Origin: Ancylostoma caninum
Taxonomy: Eukaryota; Nematoda; Chromadorea; Rhabditida; Ancylostomatidae
DNA length: 64,000 bases
Direction of reading: 5' to 3'
NCBI GenBank assembly: GCA_037903475.1
Contig: JBAJFG010000289.1
Coordinates: forward strand, 1-64,000
Part shown: positions 48,001 through 59,200 of the stretch, in pieces
How positions within the stretch are numbered: the stretch's first letter is position 1
How the letters are laid out: each line of letters starts with the position of its first letter
Notes under the pieces: model-generated
Told to the model about the DNA's origin: nothing
Seen by the model: only the letters and a program-made list of their open reading frames with translations
The model's database searches: none
Program-made: the position numbers and the translations under genes

Positions 48001-50265
48001 GATTTAGGTAAACGATGCAGAGACGTAGACCCAAAAAAGGACCGAGTTCGACTGACAGGAACTTTCAATGGAGATTACTGGTTGCGTAAAAATGGCTGAG
48101 CTAGGGCTATTTTGCTAATGATCCCATAAATGTACATTTATTTTCGACCAGACATGAATCATTCGAGTCTTGCGGAAGTTCTCTCTGAAAAGCCACTCCG
48201 TCGCGGAACTCAAACCAAAGCGAACCAGATGGTAGTCTGATCTTGGATGAAAAAATCTCATAAAATCAAAAAAAAAGAACAATGAGATGCTCATGCTTCA
48301 CCTGGATCCAGTGAGCTGCTGTATTGCTTGCCAAAATCAAAAAACTCATGTCCATGTCCATGTAAAGAAATCATGGAGCAAAATTCAAGAGATGGTTTTT
48401 TTCTTCAGTGGCACCGTTTATGTAAATTAGTAATGCCGTAAGCTTCGAGAGTGATAGTTACTCCATAATTGAAGTGTAGAGGACCGAAATTACATCCACA
48501 AAATTGAGGTAAACACTCAAACGACACAGAAACGTCTCTGCAGTCGAGCATTCATACCACTCTTAAGAGAGACTACATCAAAGGCACAAAGTGCGACCCC
48601 CTGCAACAAGTTATGATTGATGTGGAAGTACCACTTTGACGTTTAAGTCGTTAAAAAATGAAAAGAATAGATGAGAGTTGCAGGCATAAGCCTTACGGGA
48701 AGGTCTGAGCGCTTTTCTAACAAACTCCATCGAAGAAGTTGAGATTTCCTGGATTCCAAGAGAGATTGCAAAGAATGCGGCACGAAAATGACAGAACACC
48801 ACAGAAAATAACAGAAAAATTCTGATTTCGCTGGCATTCCTAACGTAATCTGAGCCAGATGCGCCGGCTATTTCGGAGTTGCAACGAAGTACAGCATGGA
48901 ATCTTGTGAGATTTGATGAAATGCGCGATCACCGCAGCATTCGTAGGATTTTCTTGTTTGTCGATGCACATAGAACATCCAGAGGTCCGACCTGAGGTGG
49001 TGGTGAATTAACATAATACCTCTTCGGCTGCTGCAATAGCTATGTATTTGAATACATATATCGGCAGAAGAACACTATAAAACCGCTATTGACATGCATC
49101 GCGATACCTTCTCATAAGACTTTCGAGCAAAGGTGCAAAATAAGAGTTTATGGCTGAAAAAGTAAAAAGTATGTATTGGCGTGTCGTTCAGGACCCTTAG
49201 AGCAAGGTGTCAGCAAGTACTTACCTCGTAACGACTTTCAGACAAGTTTTTATGTAGTAAATTGTTGTTGACGAGTTTGACGTTGTGCAACGCAGGAGTA
49301 AGTGGTCGACAACCTCTCCGCGCAACGAGTTGTTGTGGCGTTTGCCACGGTTTTCTTCTTGTCTTTGTGTTCTTTCCGGAATGTATCGTTTAAAACATAA
49401 GCGAAGCATCAGTAGCGCGCGACAACCGCAGCACCCAGCTGGTCTGTCGCATCGCGTAGATGGTGCGGCGCGGCAGACCAGAACGGCGTTATTCTGTGAT
49501 GCAAGAGTATTGATCGGTACTGTACATTTACTGAATTGTACTAATAAGGATATTATTTCTGGTTCATCTATTCGTCTATACACTAGGATGTCGCCTTGCC
49601 CGCCCACCCACTTATATTGACCGTAGCACTTTATTGTCTTTTTTCTTTCAGTACTATCCTCAGCCACATCTTTCGGGGGCTTCACACTGTAATGAACTAA
49701 TCCATGAAAAAAATAATTTTATTAGTTCTTTCTTCTTATTTACAAAGCTAATAAAAGTCATAACCTGAAAAATTGAAACTTAAGACCTGGAAATTATGAT
49801 CGCTTCTACACTCCCTAACATTATCACTTGCATATGAATAGAAGCATCTTTAACGTATATTTTGGACAGAAATATTCGGATGACATTCAACTGGTCCTGC
49901 ATAGAATTAATAGCTTTAGCAGTTCATGAGACTGGAAAAATCCTTCGGAAAGCAAGTGAAAGGAGGACAAGCAGTCAGAGTACACAGACCAAATCTGAGA
50001 AAGCGGCTTTCGTAATCCAGGCTTGCCATGGTAGTTTTTATCTCGCAGCGTTATGTAAAACAGAATAGGTATGAGCTCCAATTCGGCCGCGCCGCTCACT
50101 AATGTCTAGGCTATACTCCTTGGCGGCACCTATTCGTACTGAGTAATGCAGATGTGCAATGCAGTAAGTCCTATAGCATCCGCTAAGTTAGAATAGAGCA
50201 ATTATGTGAAGAATGGATAAATTGAAAATAAGTTGAATTAAAATTAGGAACTATACAAGTATTCG
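45090..50265. other. Gene-poor DNA downstream of the ITFG2-like gene
   Basis: Contains perfect short palindromes GTTCAATTGAAC (two at about 45449 and 45464) and a duplicated CAACAACGAGTACAG (about 46439). A moderately GC-rich stretch at 49280-49520 is open in both directions. None can be called a gene. Confidence 0.4.
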
Positions 50266-53200
50266 TTATTCGGTAAGTTCGGCCGCTACCGTCTTCACAG
50301 GAATTTCGTACACCACCACGTTACCAACAATGCCCATGACCGCTGAAAATAAGACCAGTTGTCAACACAGAAGGATACGGGCGAATATTGTCCTCACCTA
50401 TGAGCAACATTTCGTTGGACACTGTAACTGCTAAGTAGGTGGCATAAGAAAATGTGTTGAAGCAAAGAAGAGGAGCGATTTCTGATTTCTGAAATGGAAG
50501 CATTCGGGAATAGATAATCTTACACTCCTAACCTCTTCATTTTTTAAAATCATCTCATGTTTGAGAAGGAGATGTTCCGCACACAATATAAATCCATGCA
50601 TAGCTATGGAGTAGAAGTCAGAATCTACCATAAATTTGCGCTGCCAAGTGTATATAGTATTCAGTAAACACCAGTGGAGAGCGAAAAACTTTCTGCAGAG
50701 CGGCGATGAGTTGGGAGGGGAGAAATAAGGTAGCCAGCCAAAAATCGGGAGATGAAACTTATTATGAAACTGAATAATATGGAATAATTACCTAAAAATG
50801 GCAACAATCGACACTTGAGAGGAGGATGAGCACAAGCATTCACTGTTTTTTTTTTTCGAAAAGTTTGCAAATTTCCACTCAATCCTCCCCTCCCTCTCTT
50901 CCCCTGCGCCCTTTTCCTGGACTTCCATTGCTCACTACGTGTTTAAGAAACATGCTAGTTTCGGAAAATGAAAGATTAAAAAGTAATCCAACAGGTGTAC
51001 TTACCGCTACACTGTGTTGATTATAACCATATATCAGCACCATTCCAGTGATATCAAGCGTAACAATACAGTTGAACGTTTTGTGCCGTACAGCCGCAGC
51101 TGCCGCCACTCCCCAGCCAGGATTAGTCAGTACAAGCTCTTTTTGGTTTGCTACAGAACACCAAGATCACTAGACTGCTAGCAACACTATTCCTATAAGC
51201 AAACACCTACCTACTATAACAATATTAGATATAATTGTCCCCATGATGTAGATATAATGTGATCGGAACGGGATCAGCATCACATCCAATCCGAGTTCTT
51301 TATTTTGAGGGAACGTCACACTCGGTTGTTCGCCGGAGAACGGTACGCAAACGTAGAATCGAGCAGCCAACTGCGACAACCAGGCTTCCGCTCCACATAA
51401 TGAAGTGCTGCAACACAGAATAATATAGACTCGGACTCCGGAATGTAATTATTTCAGAGGAAAACGCTTACATGGACTCTCCTATAGATAGCGCTGAGAT
51501 CTGATTGGGGACCTCCCACTTATTGACAGGGTGCAATCGCGAGTCTTCGGCGCTCCATCGGAATGACCGAACTAAATATTTGGATAGTCTAGAATTTATT
51601 TGGAAATATACTTAGATGATATAGGTGATGAAGAGAGAAATGAAGAATTTTCTGTGCATCAAGTGGGAAGGACGATAAACGAGACAACCGTACCTAATTG
51701 AAGAAAATTTTGTGCTACGGGAGCATTATGCAGGGCAAGGTTAATCAGGTCTTTCATGCAGAAGCCACCCTGTAGGTAAAGAAATCGTAGCATTGGACTT
51801 CATCTCCTAGCAAATGGACTCTAGAAGGTTTCTCACTTGGGCGGCGCCTTCCTCTCACTGATGTCTCGTTTATTTGTTCCGGGTTGAGAGGTCCGCTGGC
51901 AACAACCGTCACTGCCTAGTTTTTTTTTTTTTTTTTTTTTTTTTGATAATCGAACAGTCAATCAGTCCCTTCCCAGCAAATTGTTTCCCGTTCATTCATG
52001 TCCCATTAGCAGTCCAATCACTGTTATTTAATTGAACTCGGTATGCTTAGCCCGCATTCAACCAAATATTCATTTTTTTCATGCTACTGAATTCTATGAT
52101 GCATACTTCGCGAATTACAAACGAAGATTCACCACGGTTTTCCAAAAAAAAGCAAATTGCTGTTAATGAAGATGGAAATTTTACTATGCACTTTTCTAGT
52201 GGGTATAAAGAGGCTAAGATTAATGTATGCATCAGAGAGTGGAAATTTCCTACGAACTGACTTGAAGATGAAGGACAGAGTGACGTCATTAGATTGACAT
52301 GCGGAATGTGAGGAAAACGCTATTTCGAGACTCTCATTGGTGGACATTTATTTCCTTCCAGTTTATTACTCATTGGCCTTTGAAAGAACGCAGTAGCAAG
52401 CTCAATGTATAAGAGGATTTGTAGACAAATTGTCCATAAGCAGTCCTACTCATTATGCGTTTGTGGAACTGAGCTCGAGATAGTGTCAGTACATGAATTT
52501 TGATTGCCAAAAAAAAAGAGAAAGAAATGTCCCACTTATTGCCAACTCCACTGAAATATCATCCATAACATGAGTGGAAAAGGAAAAACAAACGTACCTA
52601 CTCGGTCAGTCATAATGACTACAAGCTCTTCCTGTCCATCACCATCGACATCCATCACGTACGCTGCTGCTATGTTAGACTAAAGAAAATGCTGGAAGTC
52701 AAGCGTGAGCACAGAACAGAAGCCACATTACCTGGACGGTTTGAGTATAAATACTAGCGCCATGTGTGTAAGGCGGATGGACACATTGTAGGAAACCATC
52801 TGCCGAAATTGCTATCAGCTCTGGCCTACAGCACAGAAAAACTTTGCACAAAAATTATGTATAGTGCGCAGCTTCTCAAAAGCAAAACATTCAGGACTAA
52901 CCTAGCTCTTCCCCGCAAATTTCCACTAGTTAGTGCAGTAACAGGAGAACTGGTTCTGGCATGCATCTTCACCACATCAGTGCTGCCATCGCACATCATG
53001 AAGTACACCTGCAACCATTTATGGGCTGTATCTTCACAAATATGTATTGGAAGATAAAGATTTTTGGCTCAACAACTCCTGTGCAGATATAATACATGCC
53101 TCATTTCGTCCCCGCGCTCTTAATTTTCCTACTATTTCAAATGTAGCGGAATTGGTTTTACCCATCAACAACAAATATTCACCTCTCCATTAGTCCCACC

Positions 53201-53314
53201 GGTCACAACTTGAGTAGGATAATATTGTGTAGCAGGGAGCAGCAGAATTGACGACGATGGTGCCGATATGGAGCCAACGAGGTATGAACGCGGACAAATC
53301 GATGTAGTACTCAT
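50266..53314 (-). CDS. ITFG2-like FG-GAP beta-propeller protein (KICSTOR family)
   Basis: In animals ITFG2 is part of KICSTOR, which tethers GATOR1 to lysosomes so that mTORC1 responds to amino acids. Ten exons in reading order with agreeing phases: 53314-53183, 53008-52902, 52825-52732, 52679-52598, 51571-51472, 51407-51211, 51150-51005, 50640-50533, 50488-50398, 50342-50266; 377 codons (human ~447). The key match is 'MDVDGDGQEELVVIMTDRVV' followed directly by 'RSFRW', the FG-GAP calcium-type loop and its continuation in ITFG2. Other matches are 'VVTGGTNGEVYF', 'PELIAISADGFL' and 'LDITGMVLIYG'. The 1-kb intron between 52598 and 51571 contains a 26-base poly-T. It follows UTP23 in the same orientation, probably as the last gene of an operon. 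The family call rests on the loop context; other FG-GAP proteins are less likely. Confidence 0.78.
51919..51944. repeat. Poly-T tract in ITFG2-like intron
   Basis: An uninterrupted run of about 26 T, that is, poly-A in the sense of the gene. It may be the tail of a retro-inserted sequence or simple slippage. Confidence 0.8.
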
Positions 53315-53360
53315 CCTCAGAAAGATGGCTACAAGGTGAACATTCACTTTTCCTCTAGCT

Positions 53361-53372
53361 CTGGGAAAAGGA
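53361..53372 (-). promoter_or_regulatory. Probable trans-splice acceptor of the ITFG2-like gene
   Basis: On the minus strand TTCCTTTTCCCAG ends 46 bases before the ATG at 53314 and about 170 bases after the UTP23 stop codon. This is the spacing expected for a downstream operon gene in nematodes, which would take SL2-type leaders. Confidence 0.55.
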
Positions 53373-53529
53373 AACAGGGTAGAACATAAAGAATCAGGTG
53401 TACTATACCATAATTCAGCAAAACACTTCGAAGAGAACACATTTATGGGTCATTCAGCATTTACTGCAGTAACAACAAACAACAATATATAAACAGTTCA
53501 ACAAAAAAGGTATAATATCTGCCATTCAA

Positions 53530-55565
53530 CTATGTTATAATCTGAGATGAAGTTTCCGGGGCAATGGTCCGCTTGCGCTTTGACCGCTTTCGTTTGCCGC
53601 TAGCTGTCCTCTCTCCAGTCCTCACCACTGCATCAGCGGTATGATCCACTTTCTTCTTTTTACAGGACAACGGATTTGCTCCCTATTACAAGAATATGAC
53701 AAATTCTTATGAGAAACAAGAGAATGTGCTACCTTTATCTTCCTCTTCTTTTTCTTTACTTCTGGTTCACCAAACACGGCTGCCTTCATCGCCTTCACTG
53801 CGTCTATCTCACTTTTCGGTTGTTCTGCGGCAGTTTTCGAAACCTAGTAAATTTGTTATAACACTAAACAAAAAACAATGAATACGGATGTGAAAATCAC
53901 CTCAGACACCCGGTCTAAGAGAATAGCATTATATTTTATGTAGAGAATGGGAGTGCCTGCAATGGTGCGAAGTTTCTCGGAGAGCGAGTCGTCCTAAACA
54001 TAGCATCATGATTTGTGGAGACAAAAATAGAATCAATCCAAATGAGCGTAGTTCTTCGAGTTTCCTAGAAATTACAAGCAACAAAACTCTCCGTTAGGAG
54101 CCTGCGCTTTCAACCAGTAGATCCACTAACTTTTATAGGTCAGACAAAAAAAAAATAAAATGCGAACACTCAATTTTAGAAAAAAATCCACCAGAATAGT
54201 GAATTTTATGATTGGCCGCTATCTCTGGTACATAAAATTAACACGTAGTGTACCGGTGAACTACTTTTCCTGTAGTTATTTTCTTCCTCTTCTTAACTCG
54301 AGATCTGGTTTGGAATACTAAAACACTCAATCATTTTCATTTACATGAACAAGCTTGAACTCATTTAGATGTATGATTCATTTAATTCCCACATATAGAT
54401 AATATAGCATGGCAGAATATTGGAAGATATCAAATTAGACCACAATACCAGAATGGCCTAACTATTCAAAAAAACGAAGGGGAATGGGAAAATTAAGGAG
54501 GGGGGGGGGGGAGCGAAGGTGAGGTGCCGATAAGCGGCTAACAGATCCTCTACCTCTATCTCTCAACAGTAGCAACTTTTATATGCGCTTCAGCTCCTCC
54601 TCAGCTCAAACAATGCGCTTGATTGATGACTACGCGCGCGGTGAGAGAAAAGTGGCGTTCACTGCTGAGTTGCGCTCAAGCGTTTTACTTTTCCTGCGAT
54701 AGTGAAACCACGTAAGCTTTGAATCTACAAGAAATAATTCTTAGGTCCTGTTTTCAAAACAAGAAAAAACAGGTAGTGGTACTAATTGAGTAGTTTATCG
54801 TCGTTTAAGAACTTAGGACCACCCAGGGAGAACGGTAAACTTGGCAATTTTTGGTTTACATTGCGCCTTTTTGAGTTCAATTTCAGGGTATTAATTTTAT
54901 GTGTACTACAAAAAAAATTCACGTGAGGAGATGACCTGTGGACCTGATATCTTCAGAAATGAAAGAGGTGCTCCAAAGCCGTCAACACTTACATTAGTGG
55001 CCACAATGTACTTTGTATTTCCTTTGGCAGCACGACGAGCCAGATGCGCAAGACATTCGATTGGAGAGCGATGAGGCATATGAGGGCACATATCCACAGT
55101 AAACTGTCGACAAATAACAAGTGCTCCATACACAGGAGAGCCCAATCGCTCTGAAACTTCGAATAAATCAGTTCGTGTTGGATCATACCTTCAAATTTTT
55201 TAATGAAAGCGAGCCGAATCATCCAAAATTAATATCAATATGAAATCTATAAGAAAAAGGTCTGTATATAATGAAACATCAACTAATACTGCGACTCACC
55301 AAGCTCAGCGAGAACGCACTTAGTCGTGACAATTTCCACATCTCCGCCTAAATACTTGGGCAACTGTTCACGCAAATTGATTTTGTAAGCAAGAGCAGCA
55401 TTGCAGAACGTTCCGTCAACTAAGACTCTAAATCGATTCGCATGATTTAAAAACACATGGGACGGAAAAGTTCGAAACGACTAACCTAAAAGGTGGGGCG
55501 ATCTTATAGTTGTACTTGAAGAATGTGAGGATTCGGTTAGCCCTTTTGATCCTCTTCACCTTCAT
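53530..55565 (-). CDS. utp-23: rRNA-processing protein UTP23 homologue
   Basis: UTP23 is a nucleolar PIN-domain protein of the small-subunit processome needed for early cleavages of pre-rRNA. Six exons, phases agreeing: 55565-55486, 55427-55300, 55150-54993, 53993-53901, 53843-53733, 53682-53530; 240 codons against ~249 in human. Visible features are the N-terminal 'KRANRILTFFKYNY', the PIN-domain start 'VLVDGTFCNAAL', 'LREQLPKYLGGDVEIVTTKC', a zinc-finger pattern ('VICRQFTVDMCPHMPHR...EC') and 'IVATNDDSLSEKL'. The tail is lysine/arginine-rich with 'GANPLSCKKKK', the conserved C-terminal signature. Exons 3 and 4 are separated by a 1-kb intron. The ATG lies 12 bases after the NDUFAF8 stop codon. 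Confidence 0.95.
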
Positions 55566-55577
55566 TTTAACTTAATC

Positions 55578-55890
55578 CTACTTCGCCTTCGCTTTCTAAA
55601 GCACTTGAATTAGATGAAAAATAACTGAAGCCATGGTAGCAGCAGGTAGTTGCCTTAATGTCAAATAGGTACCTGTTTCTTCACACAGTCCAGCAGTTTC
55701 GAAAACTCGTCCGCACAAGCGTCCTTGGTTATCCTTTCGGCCTGTTTGGAAACGCAAGTACCGTAAGCAGTAGCCTGGAGTGACAAGTCTATGTTGTAAT
55801 GACAGTTTTGACATGGAATGCAGCACTTGCCTGAGGGAGACACTCTGCCAAACTCGTAGCCAACTTCAAAAGCCTGCGCTCATTTGGCAT
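55578..55890 (-). CDS. NDUFAF8-like complex I assembly factor (CHCH protein)
   Basis: NDUFAF8 is a small mitochondrial twin-cysteine protein that stabilises NDUFAF5 during complex I assembly. Three exons: 55890-55831, 55774-55673, 55595-55578; 59 codons. The family pattern is 'LAECLPQATAYGTCV', then 'KDACADEFSKLLDC': a CX9C pair (C-ADEFSKLLD-C) preceded by two spaced cysteines, the arrangement of human NDUFAF8. Intron 1 begins with GC (CAG|GCAAGT) instead of GT; splicing there is needed to join LPQ to ATAYG. The last exon codes only for KAKAK. If intron 2 is kept, the protein would instead end in VPI. The 55596-55598 acceptor may also serve the next gene. Confidence 0.85.
55596..55604 (-). 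promoter_or_regulatory. 3' splice site possibly shared by NDUFAF8 exon 3 and UTP23 trans-splicing
   Basis: On the minus strand GTGCTTTAG ends at 55596, 30 bases before the UTP23 ATG. Used in cis it creates the KAKAK end of NDUFAF8; used in trans it would cap the UTP23 message. No other good acceptor lies between the two genes. Confidence 0.5.
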
Positions 55891-56215
55891 AGCCACTTAA
55901 TCTTGCATAAGATGTAAAGCATGAAAGAAAGAACGATATAGTAAATACCTAACCAGAACAAAACTAGTCATTTAGCCTGCCAAATGTATGAATAATAATA
56001 CTTTATCTCTGCATTAGAATCACAGTGGGTACATAGGCACAACCAATGATGGAATGTAATAACTGAGCAAGAGAGAAGAGACAATGTTTAAACACGTAAT
56101 AATTAAGTAGAACTAATAAAATGAAAGCTCTATAAATGCACAAACACTGAATGAAAGCTATCAGATCGAATCACTAAGAACGAGGAGCAATAATCAATGA
56201 GGTGGATGCACCTAA
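55891..56215. other. Spacer between PEX3 and NDUFAF8
   Basis: 325 bases without coding signal. It is short enough to be an operon spacer or a small promoter. No AATAAA on the minus strand was noted. Confidence 0.45.
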
Positions 56216-59200
56216 TCACAGTGTTTTGAACACAAGATTGGCATACTGGTAGATATCCGAAGAGCATAGACTGTTTTGTAGCGGCGAATCGAAGGCGTCA
56301 GAGGCAACAAAATCGAAAATGTCGGGGAACGACGGTAAGAGTTTGGCAAGCACGATAGGATCTGTTGGCATCTTCTGAACAGTTCGTATCCAAAAATGTC
56401 TATCATAATTTTTTTTTACAAAAAAATCTAAATTATGGAGCACGAAAAGTTGCCAGTGTGGTTCAGAAAGAGATCAGTCTACCACATGTATAATTATTTT
56501 GATTGCAAAGAAATAGGTTTCATAATTCAACTGAGGAGAGTTCCCTAGAGTAATAGTTTGTCAAAAATCTTCTTGAAAAACACACTTACGTGGACAGCAG
56601 CGGTCAAGTAAAAGTCGATAAGACTTGAAAGCGTTTCACGACACTTCTCAGACTCAATAGACTTCACGAGACGCGTTAGAAGCTGCATCACGCCGTCGTT
56701 CGATCCCTTCTAAAGAGTTGGACACAACTACTAATGTCTTCGGAAAGAATTCGTTACACAGTATAGAGGACTTACCTCAGATTCTGTCAAGGGTGCCACC
56801 AAGTCCGAGAAGAAATTTGATTCCTTCCTTGAAATAATTCGGTCAGCAGCTTCGAACACTTCTCTCATTCTGTCACTCGTGACTTCGTCCGTCAGCAGCA
56901 GTGTTGAGCTGACATCCTTACATGTGTCTTCCACGCATTGCAGCAGCTTTGCAATACCTGAATAAATAGTTAGTAACAAGAGGTTCTTAAATTGTCCGAG
57001 AACACTGTCACGAAAGTACGGGCCTAGGTTTCACTTAATGTCATAATATTAGTATGCTTGATATAAGCAAAGCATTATGCTCCAATTTGTTCTGGTAAGC
57101 TGGTGTAGATCTCGTTTAGAAAAAAAGCTAAAATCAGCGCATCGAGAAGGTACAGCATCTGTTAATAGCCTAAGAACACTGCCTCTAACTAAAGAGATTG
57201 GGAAACCCACCACTGGTCAGGAAGTACTGAGTACACTGCACAAAGATCCTCCTACTTCCAGCAACTGCGCTCGAATCGTTTGATTCCAATGTCCCAAAAG
57301 TGGAAGGAGAGTCAAGTTCAAAATAGTCAACAACTCGGGTTTTGAGCGAAGACAGCCTGTAAACAGTTGCGAATAAAATACGATAGTAAGGACATTGGAA
57401 ACAAGCAAAACTTAAATTTCCATGAAGGACTGTGGAGGTGGATTCTCGAACTGGGCACAAACATCGGCCGCTAATATTGATATCTGTGCTTTCATCGTTA
57501 CAGTAAGCAACGAGTAACAGTATGCTACTCCAACAATGCGCGCAATACTGAGTGCCTAAAAAGAAAGACTGAGTGCACAAATTTGAGAACGGACATGGAA
57601 GAAGTCATACCTTCACTTTATCCCAAAGTTCGACTTTTGCATCAACAGGCAGATCAGTACTTTCTTTCAGCTTAGTTATCAACGACTCAACATCGAATCG
57701 CAGCTTAAATGTGCTGATAAAGGCAAAGAAAGTCGTGAAACATCGCACAACGCACAAAAGGATTTCTAAAAACCACCTGGATGCGTGTTTTCAGCTCTCC
57801 TATAAGATCTGTTATAGACTTGTCACAGGCTCGTTGATTGGTGTCGAATACATAACGACGTCGCAGCTGGAAGCAGGAATTGTACTAATAAATTCAAAGT
57901 TTAAATAGCGCTTCTCGTTATTTCTTTTGCAAGGTATGTAACCACGTTTTCCTAAGCACTGGCTTGATAGCTACACCGTGAAGAAATGGAAGCCGAAACG
58001 AAACGCTAACCAACAACAGAAAATTTATGAACTTGTGTGTGAACAACACTATATTATGTGGCAATGTGATGTCGCGTAATGCTGTCGTTCGTAAAACATA
58101 TACAGTGAGCGTCGATGACTGTGAGTTTTTCGCGGACTCGAGAAGCACGCAGCGTGATCGTGCCGCTGCCGCTAGAATCCTATTTGCGAGAGCAAAGCCC
58201 ACGTTTTTCTGATAGGTAGTTAGTTATCTTGACATTTAAAATCAAATATGATGAAGAATTATCAAGAAAGCCCAGATCTGCCATAACAGTGCCAATTCCA
58301 GTGCGAGCGGCGCGGTCGCGCTGCGCGTTTTTCAAGGCCGCAAAAAACGCACCGCCATCGACACTCACTGAGCGTGCGGTTAGGATCAACACGACTATAG
58401 GTCAATATCCATCGCTTCACCGAAAAGCATTTAAGCATCGTACGCGCGGGCGTGAGCCTCTCTGACAGCCAAAAACTAATTTCGCTAGCAGGGCGCAGCA
58501 CTAGGTGGTCAGTGTCGGTTGGGGAGTACTAAGTCCAGTCGGATTCCGAAATGGGCTACTAAGTACCTACACACTAGGGTTCTTTCAGGAAAAGCAGATA
58601 GCACTAAAAAAGTGACTTAAATAAGCGTTAGTGAGACGACGAATGATGTTTCAGCAAGAAATGCGTGCCATTTAGCGAAGACAGCCTAAATCATTTCAAA
58701 TTCAAGCTAAAATCCTCGAAAAACCGATCTCAGTACAGAACTGTTTGATGCCGCTAGAACTCGTTGAAACTTGTTATAGGACCTGTCAGATACAAGAAAT
58801 TGTCATTGGAGCGTGGTTTTTTCTCTCAAATCCGGAACTTTCCCAGGAAATTTCTCTCGTTTGAGGAAGTGTTCCGATACGCTGTCAACTCCAAGGAATG
58901 CGCCTAGGTGGTAACAACTCTCCCCCAAAGTGGCATCTTTCGTTTTTGAGAAACCGTCTTCGTTTTTGAAAAAAACCGTCATTAATGGTCAAAAAATGGT
59001 CAAAAACCACTTTTTGACCATTAATGACGGTTCTTCTCAAAAACGAACGGTGCCACTTTGGGGGGATACTCGTTGGTATAGTGCGCATCTACAGTCAAAA
59101 TTCCAACATGATATGTCTCCTACAGGTTGAGCAACACCTGATTATCACTGGAGCGCACCAGAGGGCAGGGTAGGGATGGAGTAAATGATTGAACAACGGT

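Noticed and set aside
49221..49685. Minus-strand ORF of 154 codons (and a 111-codon ORF on the other strand)
   Set aside because: Both frames are open only because the stretch is GC-rich. No domain, signal peptide or splice context was recognised, and the two strands look equally non-coding.
51841..51917. Minus-strand frame 'VTVVASGPLNPEQINETS' in the ITFG2 region
   Set aside because: Looks exon-like, but the flanking ITFG2 exons join directly in phase (TDRVV to RSFRW) without it, so it is treated as intron.
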